Below are positions 12,536-23,552 of a DNA stretch of 64,000 bases, one piece after another. Numbering within the stretch: the stretch's first letter is position 1; every line of letters begins with the position of its first letter. Origin of the DNA: Bolinopsis microptera (taxonomy: Eukaryota > Ctenophora > Tentaculata > Lobata > Bolinopsidae); assembly GCF_026151205.1 (NCBI RefSeq), contig NC_087076.1, positions 11,756,902 to 11,820,901 of the forward strand, read 5' to 3'. The notes below the pieces were generated by a model that searched no databases, was not told the origin of the DNA, and was given only the letters and a program-made list of their open reading frames with translations. Both the position numbers and the translations under genes were made by a program.

Positions 12536-13195
12536 ACTTTTTGGTCCCCTTGGCCGTCGGATCACATGGTTTCTCTCCGCACAGAATTGGTTCCCAATTA
12601 GTGGTCATGGACTATGGTTCACAAGTACTCAAGTGAGGGGTACTAAAACTGTGTAGGTTCAATGTAATGCTATACAGTACGCTCTTTGACCAACACCAGA
12701 AACAAAACATTATTTACCGCCCCTTTTGTCACCAAGGATCGACCGGGACTGCTTTTTTGGCCGGGACTGGAAAGAAGTGCCGGAACCATGTATAAGCCGG
12801 ATTTGGGACCGGGATCATAGCTAAGAAAACCAGCACTTAACACTTACACTAAAATCTGGTATCCGCAACTGATAAAAAGCACAAGCACAGCTTACCCAAC
12901 AAATTGGCATTTGACTCTGACAGTGTTTTGTTTATTAATTGGTGAATAATCTTGCTTTAAACTTCAGTTTTTAAAAAAAATCCGGGATTAAACCGGGATC
13001 CCGGTCGAACCTTGTCTATCACTCCCTGTCATCTCTTAGCGTTCTGACACCTTATTGCTTAATGTTAAGATCCTAGCTTAACAATACGTAACACATTCAT
13101 ATGGAGTCTTTATTCTAGCTCGACGGTACTGTAAAACCACTAATAGGAACCAATTCTATGCGGAGAGAAATCATGTGATCCGACGGGGACTAAAA
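12533..13195. repeat. Inverted repeat around a CCGGGAC-rich core
   Basis: The segment at about 12541-12620 (with GTCGGATCACATG and TTTCTCTCCGCA, then GAATTGGTTCC) recurs as a reverse complement at about 13125-13195. Between the two lie dispersed CCGGGACTG and CCGGGATC units. The structure suggests a fold-back or composite repetitive element. Confidence 0.65.
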
Positions 13196-13539
13196 AGTGA
13201 AAACTTTGATTTACTACATTTCTTACATGTGCATCTCTTATTGCTATAATTCGACGACTTATCTGCTACTTTGTGTCCGGTGCTATACAATTGTGAGTAC
13301 GTTATGGAAGATGTGTACTTAGACTCTCTAATGTAGTCAAGTAAACATTTTGACCAGCTTTCAGATGCTTCTAATGATCTTGGTATTTGGGTTGAGGTAA
13401 TGAAGACAATAAACTTTGATGAAGATAGTGATATCACATTCGGGAAGTTCAAGAAACCAAATAAGGACGTTTTAGTAAAGCACCTTTTTGATGCGTTTTA
13501 GGGTATTGTCTAATATCAGCGTATTCTCCACGAATAAAA

Positions 13540-13990
13540 AGATAGAGGAAATGAAAAGTGAAATCATCAGTGCTCAGAAATCAGCAAAAAAAGCAGAGGA
13601 AACCCTTCCCCCAGCTCTGTCTCCACTTTCACGGCAGAAAACTTGAAGAAAGTAGTTTGGAATGTTGTAGCTGAAGAAGATCGCAGCAGATTGCAGAAAT
13701 GTCTTCATTTTTAGTCTCAAGGAGGATACAGGAGAGAAACTCGGCGATCAAATTTGTGATGTGTTTGAACAAATTGAAGAAAAGCCACGCTTCGAAGCTG
13801 CTCGAATTGAGAATATGTCTGCTGAAAAACCCAGAGCTGTCAAAGAATCATTTTGAAACTCTAGCACCGTTCATCAGATACTGATCAAAGCTAAAGAACT
13901 CAGACTGTCTCAGTGTTTCAAAAGTAAATGACCAAATCAACTATTTGAAGGATGAAACGAATATAGAGCACTTATTTCTAAAATTCTAAA
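13540..13990 (+). pseudogene. Decayed LINE ORF1 (RNA-binding type) fragment
   Basis: Conceptual plus-strand reading in shifting frames gives NVVAEEDRSRN, VFIFSLKEDTGEKLGDQI, CDVFEQIEEKPRFEAARI and then HQILIKAKELRLSQCFKS. That order (RS-R-N, F-L-E, V-F-E, KPxFEAxRxE, KAxxLRxSxxFKS) is the pattern of the RNA-recognition-motif ORF1 proteins of CR1/RTE-type LINEs. Stops and frameshifts (near 13712, 13857 and 13928) break it. No RT is seen adjacent. Confidence 0.6.
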
Positions 13991-15034
13991 GGTATATTGT
14001 CACTAGTGAGATTGTATAGGGTTGTACACTCCCTCTTTTAATCTATTGTCCCCATATCCAAAAAATTTTTAATTTCCTACATTCTCAATTTTTTCGTTTT
14101 CTGTGGCAGATTTCATGATTCTCAATTTTACTTTTTTAGGGCCCGGAATGCTTTTTAATAGATAATCCTAGGTTACTTTTGGGGGTTACAAATTTAAACT
14201 AGATTTGGCCTCCTGGAACGAATCTGACAATGGAGAACGATTTTAGCATACTATTTTCTGATTTCAATTTTTATTGGGATAAATTGTCTGGATTCTAGAA
14301 TCCCTAAACACTTGGCTTAACTAAAGCACGAAATAGGAGACAGCATGAAGTATCAAGAGTTTATAATTTTGGCAAAAATGTTTTCTCATCTACTACCATC
14401 ACTTTCTGCTTTCAAGCTATAAACTAATACAGGGTTAAGGGAATTTGGAGAAGGAAGCAAGTATGAGAGGTCCAGCAACTTTTAGTCTGCTCTTTCACTT
14501 AAATTCCTACTGAAATATTATCGAAAATTCTCAGAGTTGGCTCTCGAATTTCCTACTTTTTGTCAAAAATTTCCTACTTTTAAAAATTTCCTACATTCTT
14601 AGAATGCGAGAATGCGGGTTTTTTCGATATGGGCTATTGTCACCATAAATTGAGAACGTTTTGAGTTAGGAACTCCAAAATTTCCAGACACATTTGGACT
14701 TGGTTTGATAATTGAAGTGCTTTCCTATAACTTCAAGTTCGTTGTTTACAACTAAGCCGAGTTATGACCATTTTAAGATCTGGTGGATACATGATCCTGG
14801 CACTTAATCTGTGATTTCTTCACTCAATCAATGGCACTTAATCAGTGATTTCGAATGATTTAGTTTCAAATTATTATTCAATTAAGTAACTTTTGGTGAT
14901 CAATCCAGTGATAAAAACCAAATTGCCCAATCTTGCCTAAAAACGATGTTTGAATGTTGCATTGAAAATATCCACTTGCTAAAGTCACAATGATAAGAAT
15001 TGGCTGTAAATAAATTGGTAAGTAGATGAGCATA
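13991..15034. other. No gene seen
   Basis: Non-coding AT-rich DNA. A short motif, AATTTCCTACATTCT, recurs near 14070 and 14585, the second time together with a GAATGCGAGAATGCGGG stretch. No further structure is supported. Confidence 0.4.
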
Positions 15035-15282
15035 ACAGTGGAGTTCCCACCTACGAGTGGTGGCTGAGAGGTGGCGCGCCTGAGAGGTGGCGCGGTGTAT
15101 GCAGAGTATGATAATGTCAGCCTTGCGGCGCAGCTGACATTAGCTTTCATTATGTTTAAATTATCACGTCCGCGGCAAGGCTGACATTATCATACTCTGC
15201 ATACACCGCGCCACCTCTCAGGCGCGCCACCTCTCAGGCACGCCACCTCTCAGCCACCACTCGTAGGTGGGAACTCCACTGT
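15035..15282. mobile_element. GC-rich fold-back element (hairpin, arms 15035-15126 and 15175-15282)
   Basis: The ends ACAGTGGAGTTCCCACC and its complement begin two long arms with a 48-bp loop. The arms share a ~16-bp unit containing GGTGGCGCGCCTGAGA. The left arm has two such units and the right arm three, so the arms differ by one slipped repeat. A CAGTGG start is reminiscent of hAT-type ends, but no 8-bp target duplication is visible. Confidence 0.75.
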
Positions 15283-16614
15283 AATGAACTTAACAGGCAT
15301 CAACCATCCTTAATGTTAACTATCAATAAACAAGTGTGTTTGTACAACGCAGTTTTAGGTATTTAATGGGTTTCCATCAGTAATAATTCTTGCTTGAAAA
15401 TTACAGTCAGTTGGTGGTACTGTTAAATAGTTGTAAAATTATAATGGTAAATAGGACCGTCATTTCTCTCCACAATCGCTTGGTAAGAGGTTATCTTTTA
15501 TTATAAAGGCTGAGCTAAAGCAGTCATATGTATACTAAGATAAAAAAGGTCACATCAAGCTTGAACAAAGTACTTACATATTTCAGCCCATAGGATCGGT
15601 TGTTAATTATTATATCAGCATACAATAATGTTTGTCAGGAAAGCATCTCGTCCCAAAGGAAATTCAGGTTCAGCTAGAAATAATGATATTTGAAGCTCAT
15701 ATTTTAAATTCAAACATTCTGGCTAACTGCTTAAAGCTATACTTTAATTAGAATAAACAATATACATCAAGTTAGGTCTGTTTCTACACAAGGAAAATAG
15801 ATTAATTGAAAAAAATTCCTTCAAAACCTTCAAATACCTGCATTTCAAGAAATAATAACGAAACAGGTCTTCGAGTTCGATATTACAGCTTAACTAAGAT
15901 AATCAAACTAAGTGGGACACACCAGCATTACAAAGCAGCTGTTTTTTGGCAAATGTGATTATAGGCCATTATTGAAGGCAGATATCTAGAGCTTGGAATG
16001 CGTTTCGGGCATCAAAGAATGTGCACCTGTGTACCAAGGCAATTGCACGATTTGATTGGAAGTACATATACTTTTTCTAACACAGAATACTGTCCGTTAT
16101 TGTTTATACAAGGCTTGAATGGGTTAATTGTAATTTCGGTATGAAGCATGCTTGAAATGATCTGATAAAAGTGTAAAACGTTCAAATCCTGTCCAGAACT
16201 AAACGAGTGTAACAAGGGATTTAATTTAGCAACATCCTGATCCACTAAGCTATTCTATACTAAAACAAGTTTTTAGTAGTCTCCAGCACATCGCAGCCAA
16301 AACGCAGTAACACTAACTCAGTTATATTAAATACCCTCTCAAGATCATTTAGTAACATCTGCATTACAATGTGCAACGAAACAACTACTATCAAACTAAA
16401 TATATGGTGTGTGCATTGAGGCTCTATGCTAATTGCTATGAGCGGCAACAAAAAGAGATGCGACCGAAAAGTATCAACGCATATTTGATATGAGAATAAA
16501 AATCGTGTGACAAAAAATTTGGTTAAATCTCCTTATTGCAATTTCTAACTGCGCGGCGTAGCGCGTACTTTGAAATCCAAATAAAAATTATTTTTGATTA
16601 AAATATCGAAAAAT
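15283..16614. other. No recognisable feature
   Basis: AT-rich DNA with short open frames only. No domain, RNA or repeat signature could be supported. Confidence 0.35.
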
Positions 16615-16896
16615 AAAATTACGGCATACAGCAAATCTTGTGTAAAAAAATGTGATTAACAATATTCTGTAAAAAAAAATTCGTCAAAAAATTTAAGAAC
16701 ACGATGGACCGCCCCATTTTCTAAAGTGATCATTTTTGGGACTTTGACGGGTTATAACTTTCGCTAGGAGCAGCCATTTCCCCAAAACTTGGTACCATAT
16801 GACTCTACTCAATGAGACCTTTCCAATGGTGTATAATATGTTGGGTTTTGAGACATAAAATCTCACCCACAAGTTGGCGCTCTTAGTACATACACT
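16615..16896 (-). repeat. Inverted repeat, right member (pair with 8633-8912)
   Basis: Reverse complement of the left member, ending GCGCTCTTAGTACATACACT. It contains the complementary TTTGAGACATAAAATCTCAC and GGTACCATATGACTC segments. Confidence 0.8.
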
Positions 16897-17074
16897 ATGA
16901 TTTGATTCACGATGTCAATCCTTCGCAGCTCGGTGAGGCACAGTGGTGCATCTCGCCGATCTACCGAAGTGTGGTTGCGAGAAGAATTATTTGATGCGCG
17001 GGCGCGCGGCGCGACCCAGTAGTGCATCGCGCTACAACGCCATGATATAAGGTTAAAATGGTCCCCTAGCAAGA

Positions 17075-17510
17075 TATTGGCGAAAAAATGTTTTGTGCCG
17101 CCTTCGCACTTCGGCGGTCGCGCGCTACTGCAAGCGAAAGGCAGAAAGGGCTCTGGTTAGAGCAAATCACGTGATATGACTGTATAAGGAAATTGGCCGA
17201 ATTTATCGTTAGGGTTGGAGTTAATTGACGATGCCAATTGATCATCGCAGCCCGGCGCGGCACAGTAGCGCATTTCGCCGATCTAGCTGTGAGATCTCGC
17301 CGCGATCTAGCTGTGCAGCACAGTAATGCATCGCGCTACAAGGTTTGGAGTTTCAGCATATGTTTTTGTTAAGGATTGGGTTAGACTTAGAGTTAGGGTT
17401 GGGATCAAATAATATAAGAGGGTTAGGGTTTTGAATAGTCGTTCAGGGCCAGCTAGAGAACGAGTTAAAAAGGCACGTGACAGTCGAGTGTTATAGAGTG
17501 ATTAATCATG
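17075..17510 (-). repeat. Dispersed repeat (TTAATCACTCTACACTCGAC family), interrupted copy
   Basis: Reverse-complement relative of 8351-8640 and 48901-49205: GTGACAGTCGAGTGTTATAGAGTGATTAATC, a GGGTTAGGGTT stretch, GGGTTTTGAATAGTCGTTCAGGG, then CACGTGATATGAC and TATTGGCG. The GC-rich motif at 17228-17340 interrupts it. Confidence 0.6.
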
Positions 17511-17725
17511 ATCATCCATTCGGAATCAGCGTCCGAAAATACATCGATTGAAGGACGGTTTCATTGTTCATGGCTTGAAACTGTTGGGGGGGGGCCTTTA
17601 AAACAATTTCACAGATCGATGTAAAGTGATTTAGCACGATCGAGTCTAGTGCGCGATTCTCAACTCTGCAATTGAAATTTAGACGAGTAACATCCGTCAA
17701 CCGTGGGGGTCACGACGTGATACAA

Positions 17726-18034
17726 TCTTACTATATATAAAGCGAGACGATATATATCCGTGCCATTTTGCTGACACCACGGCATCAACTTTAACTCGAC
17801 TTTCCGCAAAAACCGTAAAAGATATACAACTGAAACTTTTTTGGCTGGGTCAAATGTTTTAATGGCCTCCAAATCAGCATGACAAAATAAAATATTGGTC
17901 AAGGAATAATGATTTTAGAGCCGAAAATTTAGACCCCCAAGTGGTGTCAAAAACGTCAATTAAATAGGTAATAATTATTTTAGTATTTTGAGTCTTGACA
18001 CCGTTTGGGGTTATATTATACGGGTTCCTGCTAG
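17726..18034 (+). mobile_element. Short non-autonomous Helitron (309 bp)
   Basis: It begins TCTTACTATATATAAAGC and ends GGTTCCTGCTAG. It sits between A and T (…ACAA | TC…CTAG | TATA) with no target duplication. TC at the 5' end, CTAG at the 3' end and A|T insertion are the classic Helitron signature. CCCAAGTGGTGTCAA near 17937 can pair with TTGACACCGTTTGGG near 17995 upstream of the end. There is no coding capacity. A longer relative occupies 29652-31115, where its boundaries are confirmed by an empty site. Confidence 0.85.
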
Positions 18035-18351
18035 TATATGTTAAAGGATGACGTAAATGAGTTTTTCAATTTTGGCAAAGATTCTGTGATGCCATTGTAG
18101 CGCGATGCGTTACTGTGCCGCGCCGCGCATTTAATGAGGCTTCTCACAGCGACATCGGCGAGATCAGCGAGATGCGCTACTGTGCCGCGCCGAGCTGCAT
18201 CGTCAATTAAGTGATGCCACTTACGTTAACTTAGGCCTCGCATACTGTACTCTAATATGATCAAACTCAAAGAACGGAATTTCTAGCTTCCACATAAAAT
18301 TAAATAGAGATATCACACGCACTTGATTGACGATGTCAATCCGTCGAGATT

Positions 18352-18374
18352 GTTGCTCTGCGAAGCAGAGCAAC
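18352..18374. repeat. 10-bp-stem hairpin with GAA loop
   Basis: GTTGCTCTGC, loop GAA, GCAGAGCAAC is a perfect stem centred on GCGAAGC, a sequence known to form an unusually stable DNA mini-hairpin. Similar GAA/TTC-loop hairpins occur at 56619-56635 and 59814-59871. Confidence 0.75.
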
Positions 18375-18677
18375 GATCGACGACGATGCGAAGCAAGAAT
18401 GCTAGTTTACGCGGCGCGTCGAAGCGGCGAAGTCCTCCAACACACGCACTAAATTTATCGCTGCACACAAAACGTTCCTAGTTTGGAATGTTGTTTCCTC
18501 TCAGTACAGTGGTTATGTGTTGTTTGCCTTCTTTTTTCCGTTCGTTAGAAGGCTCAATATTTCATTTTTGTAACGTTTGGATCGTTAAATTATTATTGAA
18601 CAATTGTATGAAAAAGCTTTACATCGGTATTTGACAAAAAACAGACTTTAAAACCATAAAACATTCATTAAAACGCA

Positions 18678-18960
18678 CTAAATCCGCGAGTTAATATTAA
18701 TAATAATTGTTCCCGGTAAGACGTCTCTGTATTTTCCGGCTGCGGATGGGTAGAGATTTCTGATTCGTTTCACTACACATGATGGCAAAACATATTTCCT
18801 CCCCTTGCCACAAAACCTTAATATAAAGAGCACATTTGTAAAAGGGTTGTGTAGGCACTTTGTGTAGGCAGTGTATCGTAAATCCTCGGGCCGAATGGTG
18901 CCGTCAACGGTTCTCTTGACATCTTGCTCCTTCATAAAATTAAAAATTAAAATTTTAAAT
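18678..18960 (-). pseudogene. P2X7-like C-terminal (P2XR_C) domain fragment
   Basis: The minus-strand frame between the GGA tract and the stop at 18678 reads FMKEQDVKRTVDGTIRPEDL, then RYTAYTKCLHNPF, then CGKGRKYVLPSCVVKRIRNL and YPSAAGKY. The Y-x-A-Y…LGKG-x-R-x-V-x-PSCVV-x-x-IR-x-x-(F/Y)P…G-x-Y pattern is that of the zinc-binding intracellular domain of P2X7. That domain is also very common as stand-alone multicopy genes in aquatic invertebrates. Only the C-terminal half is present and the usual upstream cysteine-rich part is missing. The adjacent upstream DNA is the GGA microsatellite. It is probably a fragment or the last exon of a multicopy gene. Confidence 0.55.
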
Positions 18961-19037
18961 TTGGACACGAGTCTCGAAACACCCTGTAGAGGAGGAGGAG
19001 GACTGAGGACTGAGGACTGAGAAGGAGAAGGAGAATG

Positions 19038-20190
19038 AGGAGGACTGAGGAGGAGGAGGAGGAGGAGGAGGAGGAGGAGGAGGAGGAGGAGGAGGAGGAG
19101 GAGGAGGAGGAGGAGGAGGAGGAGGAGGAGGAGGAGGAGGAGGAGGAGGAGGAGGAGGAGGAGGAGGAGGAGGAGGAGGAGGAGGAGGAGGGGGGGGAGG
19201 AGGAGGGGGAGGAGGAGGAGGAGGAGGAGGAGGAGGAGGAGGAGGAGGAGGAGGAGGAGGAGGAGGAGGAGGAGGAGGAGGAGGAGGAGGAGGAGGAGGA
19301 GGAGGAGGAGGAGGAGGAGGAGGAGGAGGAGGAGGAGGAGGAGGAGGAGGAGGAGGAGGAGGAGGAGGAGGAGGAGGAGGAGGAGGAGGAGGAGGAGGAG
19401 GAGGAGGAGGAGGAGGAGGAGGAGGAGGAGGAGGAGGAGGAGGAGGAGGAGGAGGAGGAGGAGGAGGAGGAGGAGGAGGAGGAGGAGGAGGAGGAGGAGG
19501 AGGAGGAGGAGGAGGGGAGGAGGGGAGGAGGGGGAGGAGGAGGAGGAGGAGGAGGAGGAGGAGGAGGAGGAGGAGGAGGAGGAGGAGGAGGAGGAGGAGG
19601 AGGAGGAGGAGGAGGAGGAGGAGGAGGAGGAGGAGGAGGAGGAGGAGGAGGAGGAGGAGGAGGAGGAGGAGGAGGAGGAGGAGGAGGAGGAGGAGGAGGA
19701 GGAGGAGGAGGAGGAGGAGGAGGAGGAGGAGGAGGAGGAGGAGGAGGAGGAGGAGGAGGAGGAGGAGGAGGAGGAGGAGGAGGAGGAGGAGGAGGAGGAG
19801 GAGGAGGAGGAGGAGGAGGAGGAGGAGGAGGAGGAGGAGGAGGAGGAGGAGGAGGAGGAGGAGGAGGAGGAGGAGGAGGAGGAGGAGGAGGAGGAGGAGG
19901 AGGAGGAGGAGGAGGAGGAGGAGGAGGAGGAGGAGGAGGAGGAGGAGGAGGAGGAGGAGGAGGAGGAGGAGGAGGAGGAGGAGGAGGAGGAGGAGGAGGA
20001 GGAGGAGGAGGAGGAGGAGGAGGAGGAGGAGGAGGAGGAGGAGGAGGAGGAGGAGGAGGAGGAGGAGGAGGAGGAGGAGGAGGAGGAGGAGGAGGAGGAG
20101 GAGGAGGAGGAGGAGGAGGAGGAGGAGGAGGAGGAGGAGGAGGAGGAGGAGGAGGAGGAGGAGGAGGAGGAGGAGGAGGAGGAGGAGGAT
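19038..20190. repeat. 1.15-kb (GGA)n microsatellite
   Basis: About 380 GGA triplets run without interruption except for G-rich slips near 19190-19208 and 19513-19535. A degenerate lead-in, GGACTGAGGACTGA, lies at about 19000-19020. All purines are on the plus strand. GGA runs are known to form G-quadruplex-type and triplex structures. Poly-Glu, poly-Gly, poly-Ser, poly-Leu and poly-Pro frames across it are artefacts. Confidence 0.97.
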
Positions 20191-20424
20191 ATAGCTACAC
20201 AGACGACACAACAATCACTATCCAGCTGAAGACCTGCCTCGCCCACCAACTCAGTCCCAAGAAGAAGCCCAAACATGACGCCGCTGCTAAAGTTCTACGG
20301 AAGATTGAAGACACGGTGAAGAAAGGAGTTCCTCTCCCTGACGAAATTCAACAAAATCAAGATCCTTGTAAACATCTGATGGAGAAGAGAGTGATTTGTA
20401 AACACCTGATATTGACACTTATCT
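20191..20424 (+). other. Possible coding remnant downstream of GGA tract
   Basis: The plus-strand frame after the repeat reads YSYTDDTTITIQLKTCLAHQ, then KKKPKHDAAAKVLRKIEDTV and KKGVPLPDEIQQNQDP, ending in TGA at 20422-20424. Charge pattern and codon variety look more protein-like than the flanks. I do not recognise a domain, and the upstream continuation is the microsatellite. It may be an exon end or chance. Confidence 0.25.
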
Positions 20425-20699
20425 GATTTACTGACAATATTGTAATGCAAATGATATGATTTTTGACAATTGAAGATTTATACCACGAATTTTAAATGAA
20501 TAAAGTGAATATAAATATGATCACACAAATTGTCAAAACATAAATCTACATAAATTGATAAATATTTCTGATAAAAGTTGCATTCAGATTCATTGATAAA
20601 ACAGTCGGTAGTTCAGAAGTTCGGGTAGCTCTTTGGAGAAGAGGTCTCTGACTCTGTCTCTTGATCGTAGTAGTCCTCTCTGCTACTACTTAGATTCTC

Positions 20700-21075
20700 G
20701 GTCTGGATTTGTATGGGATTTGACCTGGATTTCAGCTATTTTTGGTTGGTCGTGGCCCCTGGGAGTGGCCTGAGTAGTTTGAGAGGTCGAAACTTGGTTT
20801 TTATGATAGTTTGGGATAGGTAGTACCCATTTTTTACACTAAAATATGGGCCACCTACCCCGGAACATAAATCGCATACGGGGGTAAAGATTCTCAGTCT
20901 GAATTTGACCTGGATTTCAGCTATTTTGGGATGGGCGTGGCCCCTGGGAGTGGCCTGAGTGGGTTGAGAGGTCGAAACTTGGTTTTTATGATGGTTTGGG
21001 ATAGGTAGTACCCATTTTTATACTAAAACATGGGCCACCTACCCTGGAACATAAATCGCATACGGGGTAAAGCTA
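20700..21075 (+). repeat. Two further ~185-bp units related to the 9.1-kb tandem repeat
   Basis: Units start GGCCTGAGT at 20767 and 20952. Both contain TTTGACCTGGATTTCAGCTA, ACCCCGGAACATAAATC or a close variant, and GGTAAAG. They share the unit plan of 9108-9760 but are diverged. Confidence 0.8.
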
Positions 21076-21092
21076 GCTGAGCCATCTCGGCC

Positions 21093-21923
21093 ACGGGCAA
21101 AAAAAAATCATTTTCAAAATCAAAATGGTTTTCAAAATCAAAATCAAAATGGTTTTCAAAATCAAAACCAATATCGTTTTCAAAATCAAAATCAATATCG
21201 TTTTAAAAATCAAAATCAATATCGTTTTTTAAAATCAAAATCAATATCGTTTTTAAAATCAAAACCAACATCGTTTTCAAAATCAAAATCAATCTCGTTT
21301 TCAAAATCAAAATCAATATCGTTTTCAAAATCATAATCAAAATCAAAATTGAAATCAAAATTGAAATCAAAATTGAAATCAAAATTGAAATCAAAATTGA
21401 AATCAAAATTGAAATCAAAATTGAAATCAAAATTGAAATCAAAATTGAAATCAAAATTGAAATCAAAATTGAAATCAAAATTGAAATCAAAATTGAAATC
21501 AAAATTGAAATCAAAATCGAAATCAAAATTGAAATCAAAATTGAAATCAAAATTGAAATCAAAATTGAAATCAAAATTGAAATCAAAATTGAAATCAAAA
21601 TTGAAATCAAAATTGAAATCAAAATTGAAATCAAAATTGAAATCAAAATTGAAATCAAAATTGAAATCAAAATTGAAATCAAAATTGAAATCAAAATTGA
21701 AATCAAAATTGAAATCAAAATTGAAATCAAAATTGAAATCAAAATTGAAATCAAAATCAAACTCAAAATCGTTTTCAAAATGAGAATCGTTTTCGATTTC
21801 AATATGAAAATCGTTTTTTATTTAAATTTTAAAATCATTTTACAAATCAAATTCAAAATCGTTTTTATTTTGTGATTAATTGTATAATTAAGTTTTTTAT
21901 TCAATTTTCAGTGAACATTTTGG
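21093..21923. repeat. Low-complexity insertion with 12-bp tandem array, flanked by 15-bp direct repeat
   Basis: A perfect direct repeat TGAGCCATCTCGGCC lies on both sides (21078-21092 and 21924-21938). Between them are AAAATCAAAATC-type imperfect repeats (about 21100-21340), a near-pure 12-bp array AATCAAAATTGA of about 35 units (21340-21760), and more degenerate AAAATCGTTTT units. The flanking repeat looks like a target-site duplication around an 831-bp insertion. ISILISIL and KSKLKSKL reading frames are artefacts. Confidence 0.8.
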
Positions 21924-21949
21924 TGAGCCATCTCGGCCGCCATACAGGT

Positions 21950-22759
21950 CGTCCGCAAAGGCTTGAACAAAACTTGTCTGGATTCCTAGTGAACTAAGGA
22001 AAGTGTCCAGCGTTGTGTTCCATAGTCATTGGGAAGCCTTTGGTTCTTAGAGAATTTGGACAGAATCAAATTTCTGTTAATTTTGGGAGTACGGAAGTGA
22101 TGCCAACAGAATGTGTCGGTGACAATTGGAAGAGTTTAGGAGTCAAACTAGACCCAGCTCTTACCATGGAAAGACAGCTAAACAATGTTAAACAGAAGTC
22201 AATGTGGGCATTAACTAATCTGAAGAGAATACGATGTTATCTTGATGAAAGTTTAAAAGTTATGCTAGTGAAGCAACTGGTTATATCGAAGCTTGACTAC
22301 TGTAATGCACTGTATGTTTGCCTACCGATGAAGTCACTGAAAAAGCTCAAATCTGTACTGAATGCTGGAATACGATTCATCTATAACATCGATGACCGTG
22401 ATGTAGATCTTCTTGAATACTACAAAAAAGCACACATTCTCCCCATTGAAGAACGAATAAGTTTCAAGATTTGTCTTCTGGCGTATAAGGTTATGTACAG
22501 CCAAGCACCACCATATCTGTCTGAACTTCTTCAGATTGACTCCCAGGCAGCATATTCTAAAACACGGCAACTGTCTGGTGATGACTTAAGGTTTAAGGTT
22601 AGTAGACCCAGTAAAATCAGGCTAGGTGATAGGAGGTTTAGCAACGCAGCCCCAAAACTCTGGAACTTGCTACCGTATACGGTAAGAAAAGCTAACAACA
22701 TTGATACTTTTAAACGGGCTTTAAAAACCCATTTTTTCAATAATCTAGAACATACCTAG
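21950..22759 (+). pseudogene. 5'-truncated CR1/L2-type LINE, C-terminal RT ORF
   Basis: The open frame ends at 22759 and reads WKSLGVKLDPALTMERQLNN, KLDYCNALYVCLP, RFIYNIDDRDVDLL and PIEERISFKICLLAYK, then RRFSNAAPKLWNLLP and IDTFKRALKTHFF. This is the thumb and C-terminal tail of CR1/L2/Daphne-like LINEs, whose ORF2 typically ends FSNAAPxLWNxLP…F(K)xxLKTHLF. The endonuclease and RT palm are missing. The first in-frame initiator is a TTG, so the left limit is a truncation point, not a start. Confidence 0.8.
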
Positions 22760-23552
22760 TCGTATTTATATTTGTGTTCATTTTTAGAAAGTTCCGTGAA
22801 CCTGGCCTTAGTTTGTAGATTATTCCATGGGATTTTTTTTTTTTTTTTTAAACTGTCATGAGTTGTGTGTATAGTTACACTCACACGGAGTCCGGAGAGA
22901 CTAGACTGCCATTTGCCATGCCCTGGCTTGTTTTTATTTTTATGTTTATAAACCTGTATCTTTGGCCGGTACCACATGATTGCAGAGTTGGTAGCACATG
23001 CTTCGGCAATCTACCTGTACCTCAGTGAACCGGTGGGTGAACGGCAGCTTGCTTGCAAGCTGTTGGGTACAGGGTGATGTAGTGTGCGAGTTCCCTTAAT
23101 TGGGTGCGACAATACTCAGGGAAATCGGACTGGGGATCCGTCGGCCTGGTCTACTACCTTGAGCAACTCATTAAATGATTGTGTGGTATTGACGGGGATG
23201 CAGGCCTCAGTTTGTGTTTGTTGTTTTGATCTACAAATAAAGAAGAGTGTATAATGAAGTTCAATTAATTAAATTCTTTTGAATAAATAAAGGTAACCAT
23301 TAAGTGTCGAGATTATTATTTTTCTCTTATAGTTTATTCCATCTGATGTCTGATTGTACCACCATGTCTGTCGTATAATATAGTTTTTAGACGTTAGTGT
23401 TACTAATAAGCAGTTTAAAGGAAATTGAGAATTTTTTGTTGGAGAATTCTAAATTATTAAAGTTTTATCTTTGTTTGGACAGCCGCTCTGACATTAGTAG
23501 CTAGTACCATTCTTGGTTACTAGTTGCTAATATGAGCGGGATATAAATACTT
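22760..23552 (+). other. LINE 3' untranslated region and unassigned DNA
   Basis: Just after the LINE stop there is a T-run (22829-22849). Next comes a segment with an 8-bp hairpin, CAGCTTGC-TT-GCAAGCTG, near 23045. The CTACAAATAAAG stretch near 23231 could be the 3' end. Nothing else is supported up to the MITE at 23553. Confidence 0.4.

Larger units (their letters stand above)
16905..18215. repeat. Clustered GC-rich motif (GCGCTACTGTGCCGCGCCGAG) copies
   Basis: A motif combining GATGTCAATCC or GACGATGCCAATT with CAGC(T/C)CGG, GGCACAGTAGCGCAT and CGCCGATCT appears on the minus strand at about 16907-16965 and 17228-17285. It appears on the plus strand at about 18105-18205, with a partial copy at about 18330-18346. 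These are GC islands in otherwise AT-rich DNA and are not coding. Confidence 0.65.

Noticed and set aside
11543..12656. RDRDRD/GPGPGP proteins
   Set aside because: They come from CCCGGT hexamer arrays and have no non-repeat domain.
8633..16896. Large 8.3-kb DNA transposon
   Set aside because: Inverted ends are present, but no target duplication or transposase is visible, so I list only the repeat pair.
18678..20426. Poly-Ser/Leu/Pro/Glu/Gly proteins of up to 532 residues
   Set aside because: These are frame readings of the GGA microsatellite. Only the short non-repeat ends were considered for coding content.
21203..21802. ISILISIL and KSKLKSKL proteins
   Set aside because: They are artefacts of the 12-bp tandem repeat on opposite strands.
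22980..23080. tRNA-derived SINE head
   Set aside because: AGTTGGTAGCACATGC faintly resembles a tRNA D-arm, but no proper B box follows at the right distance.
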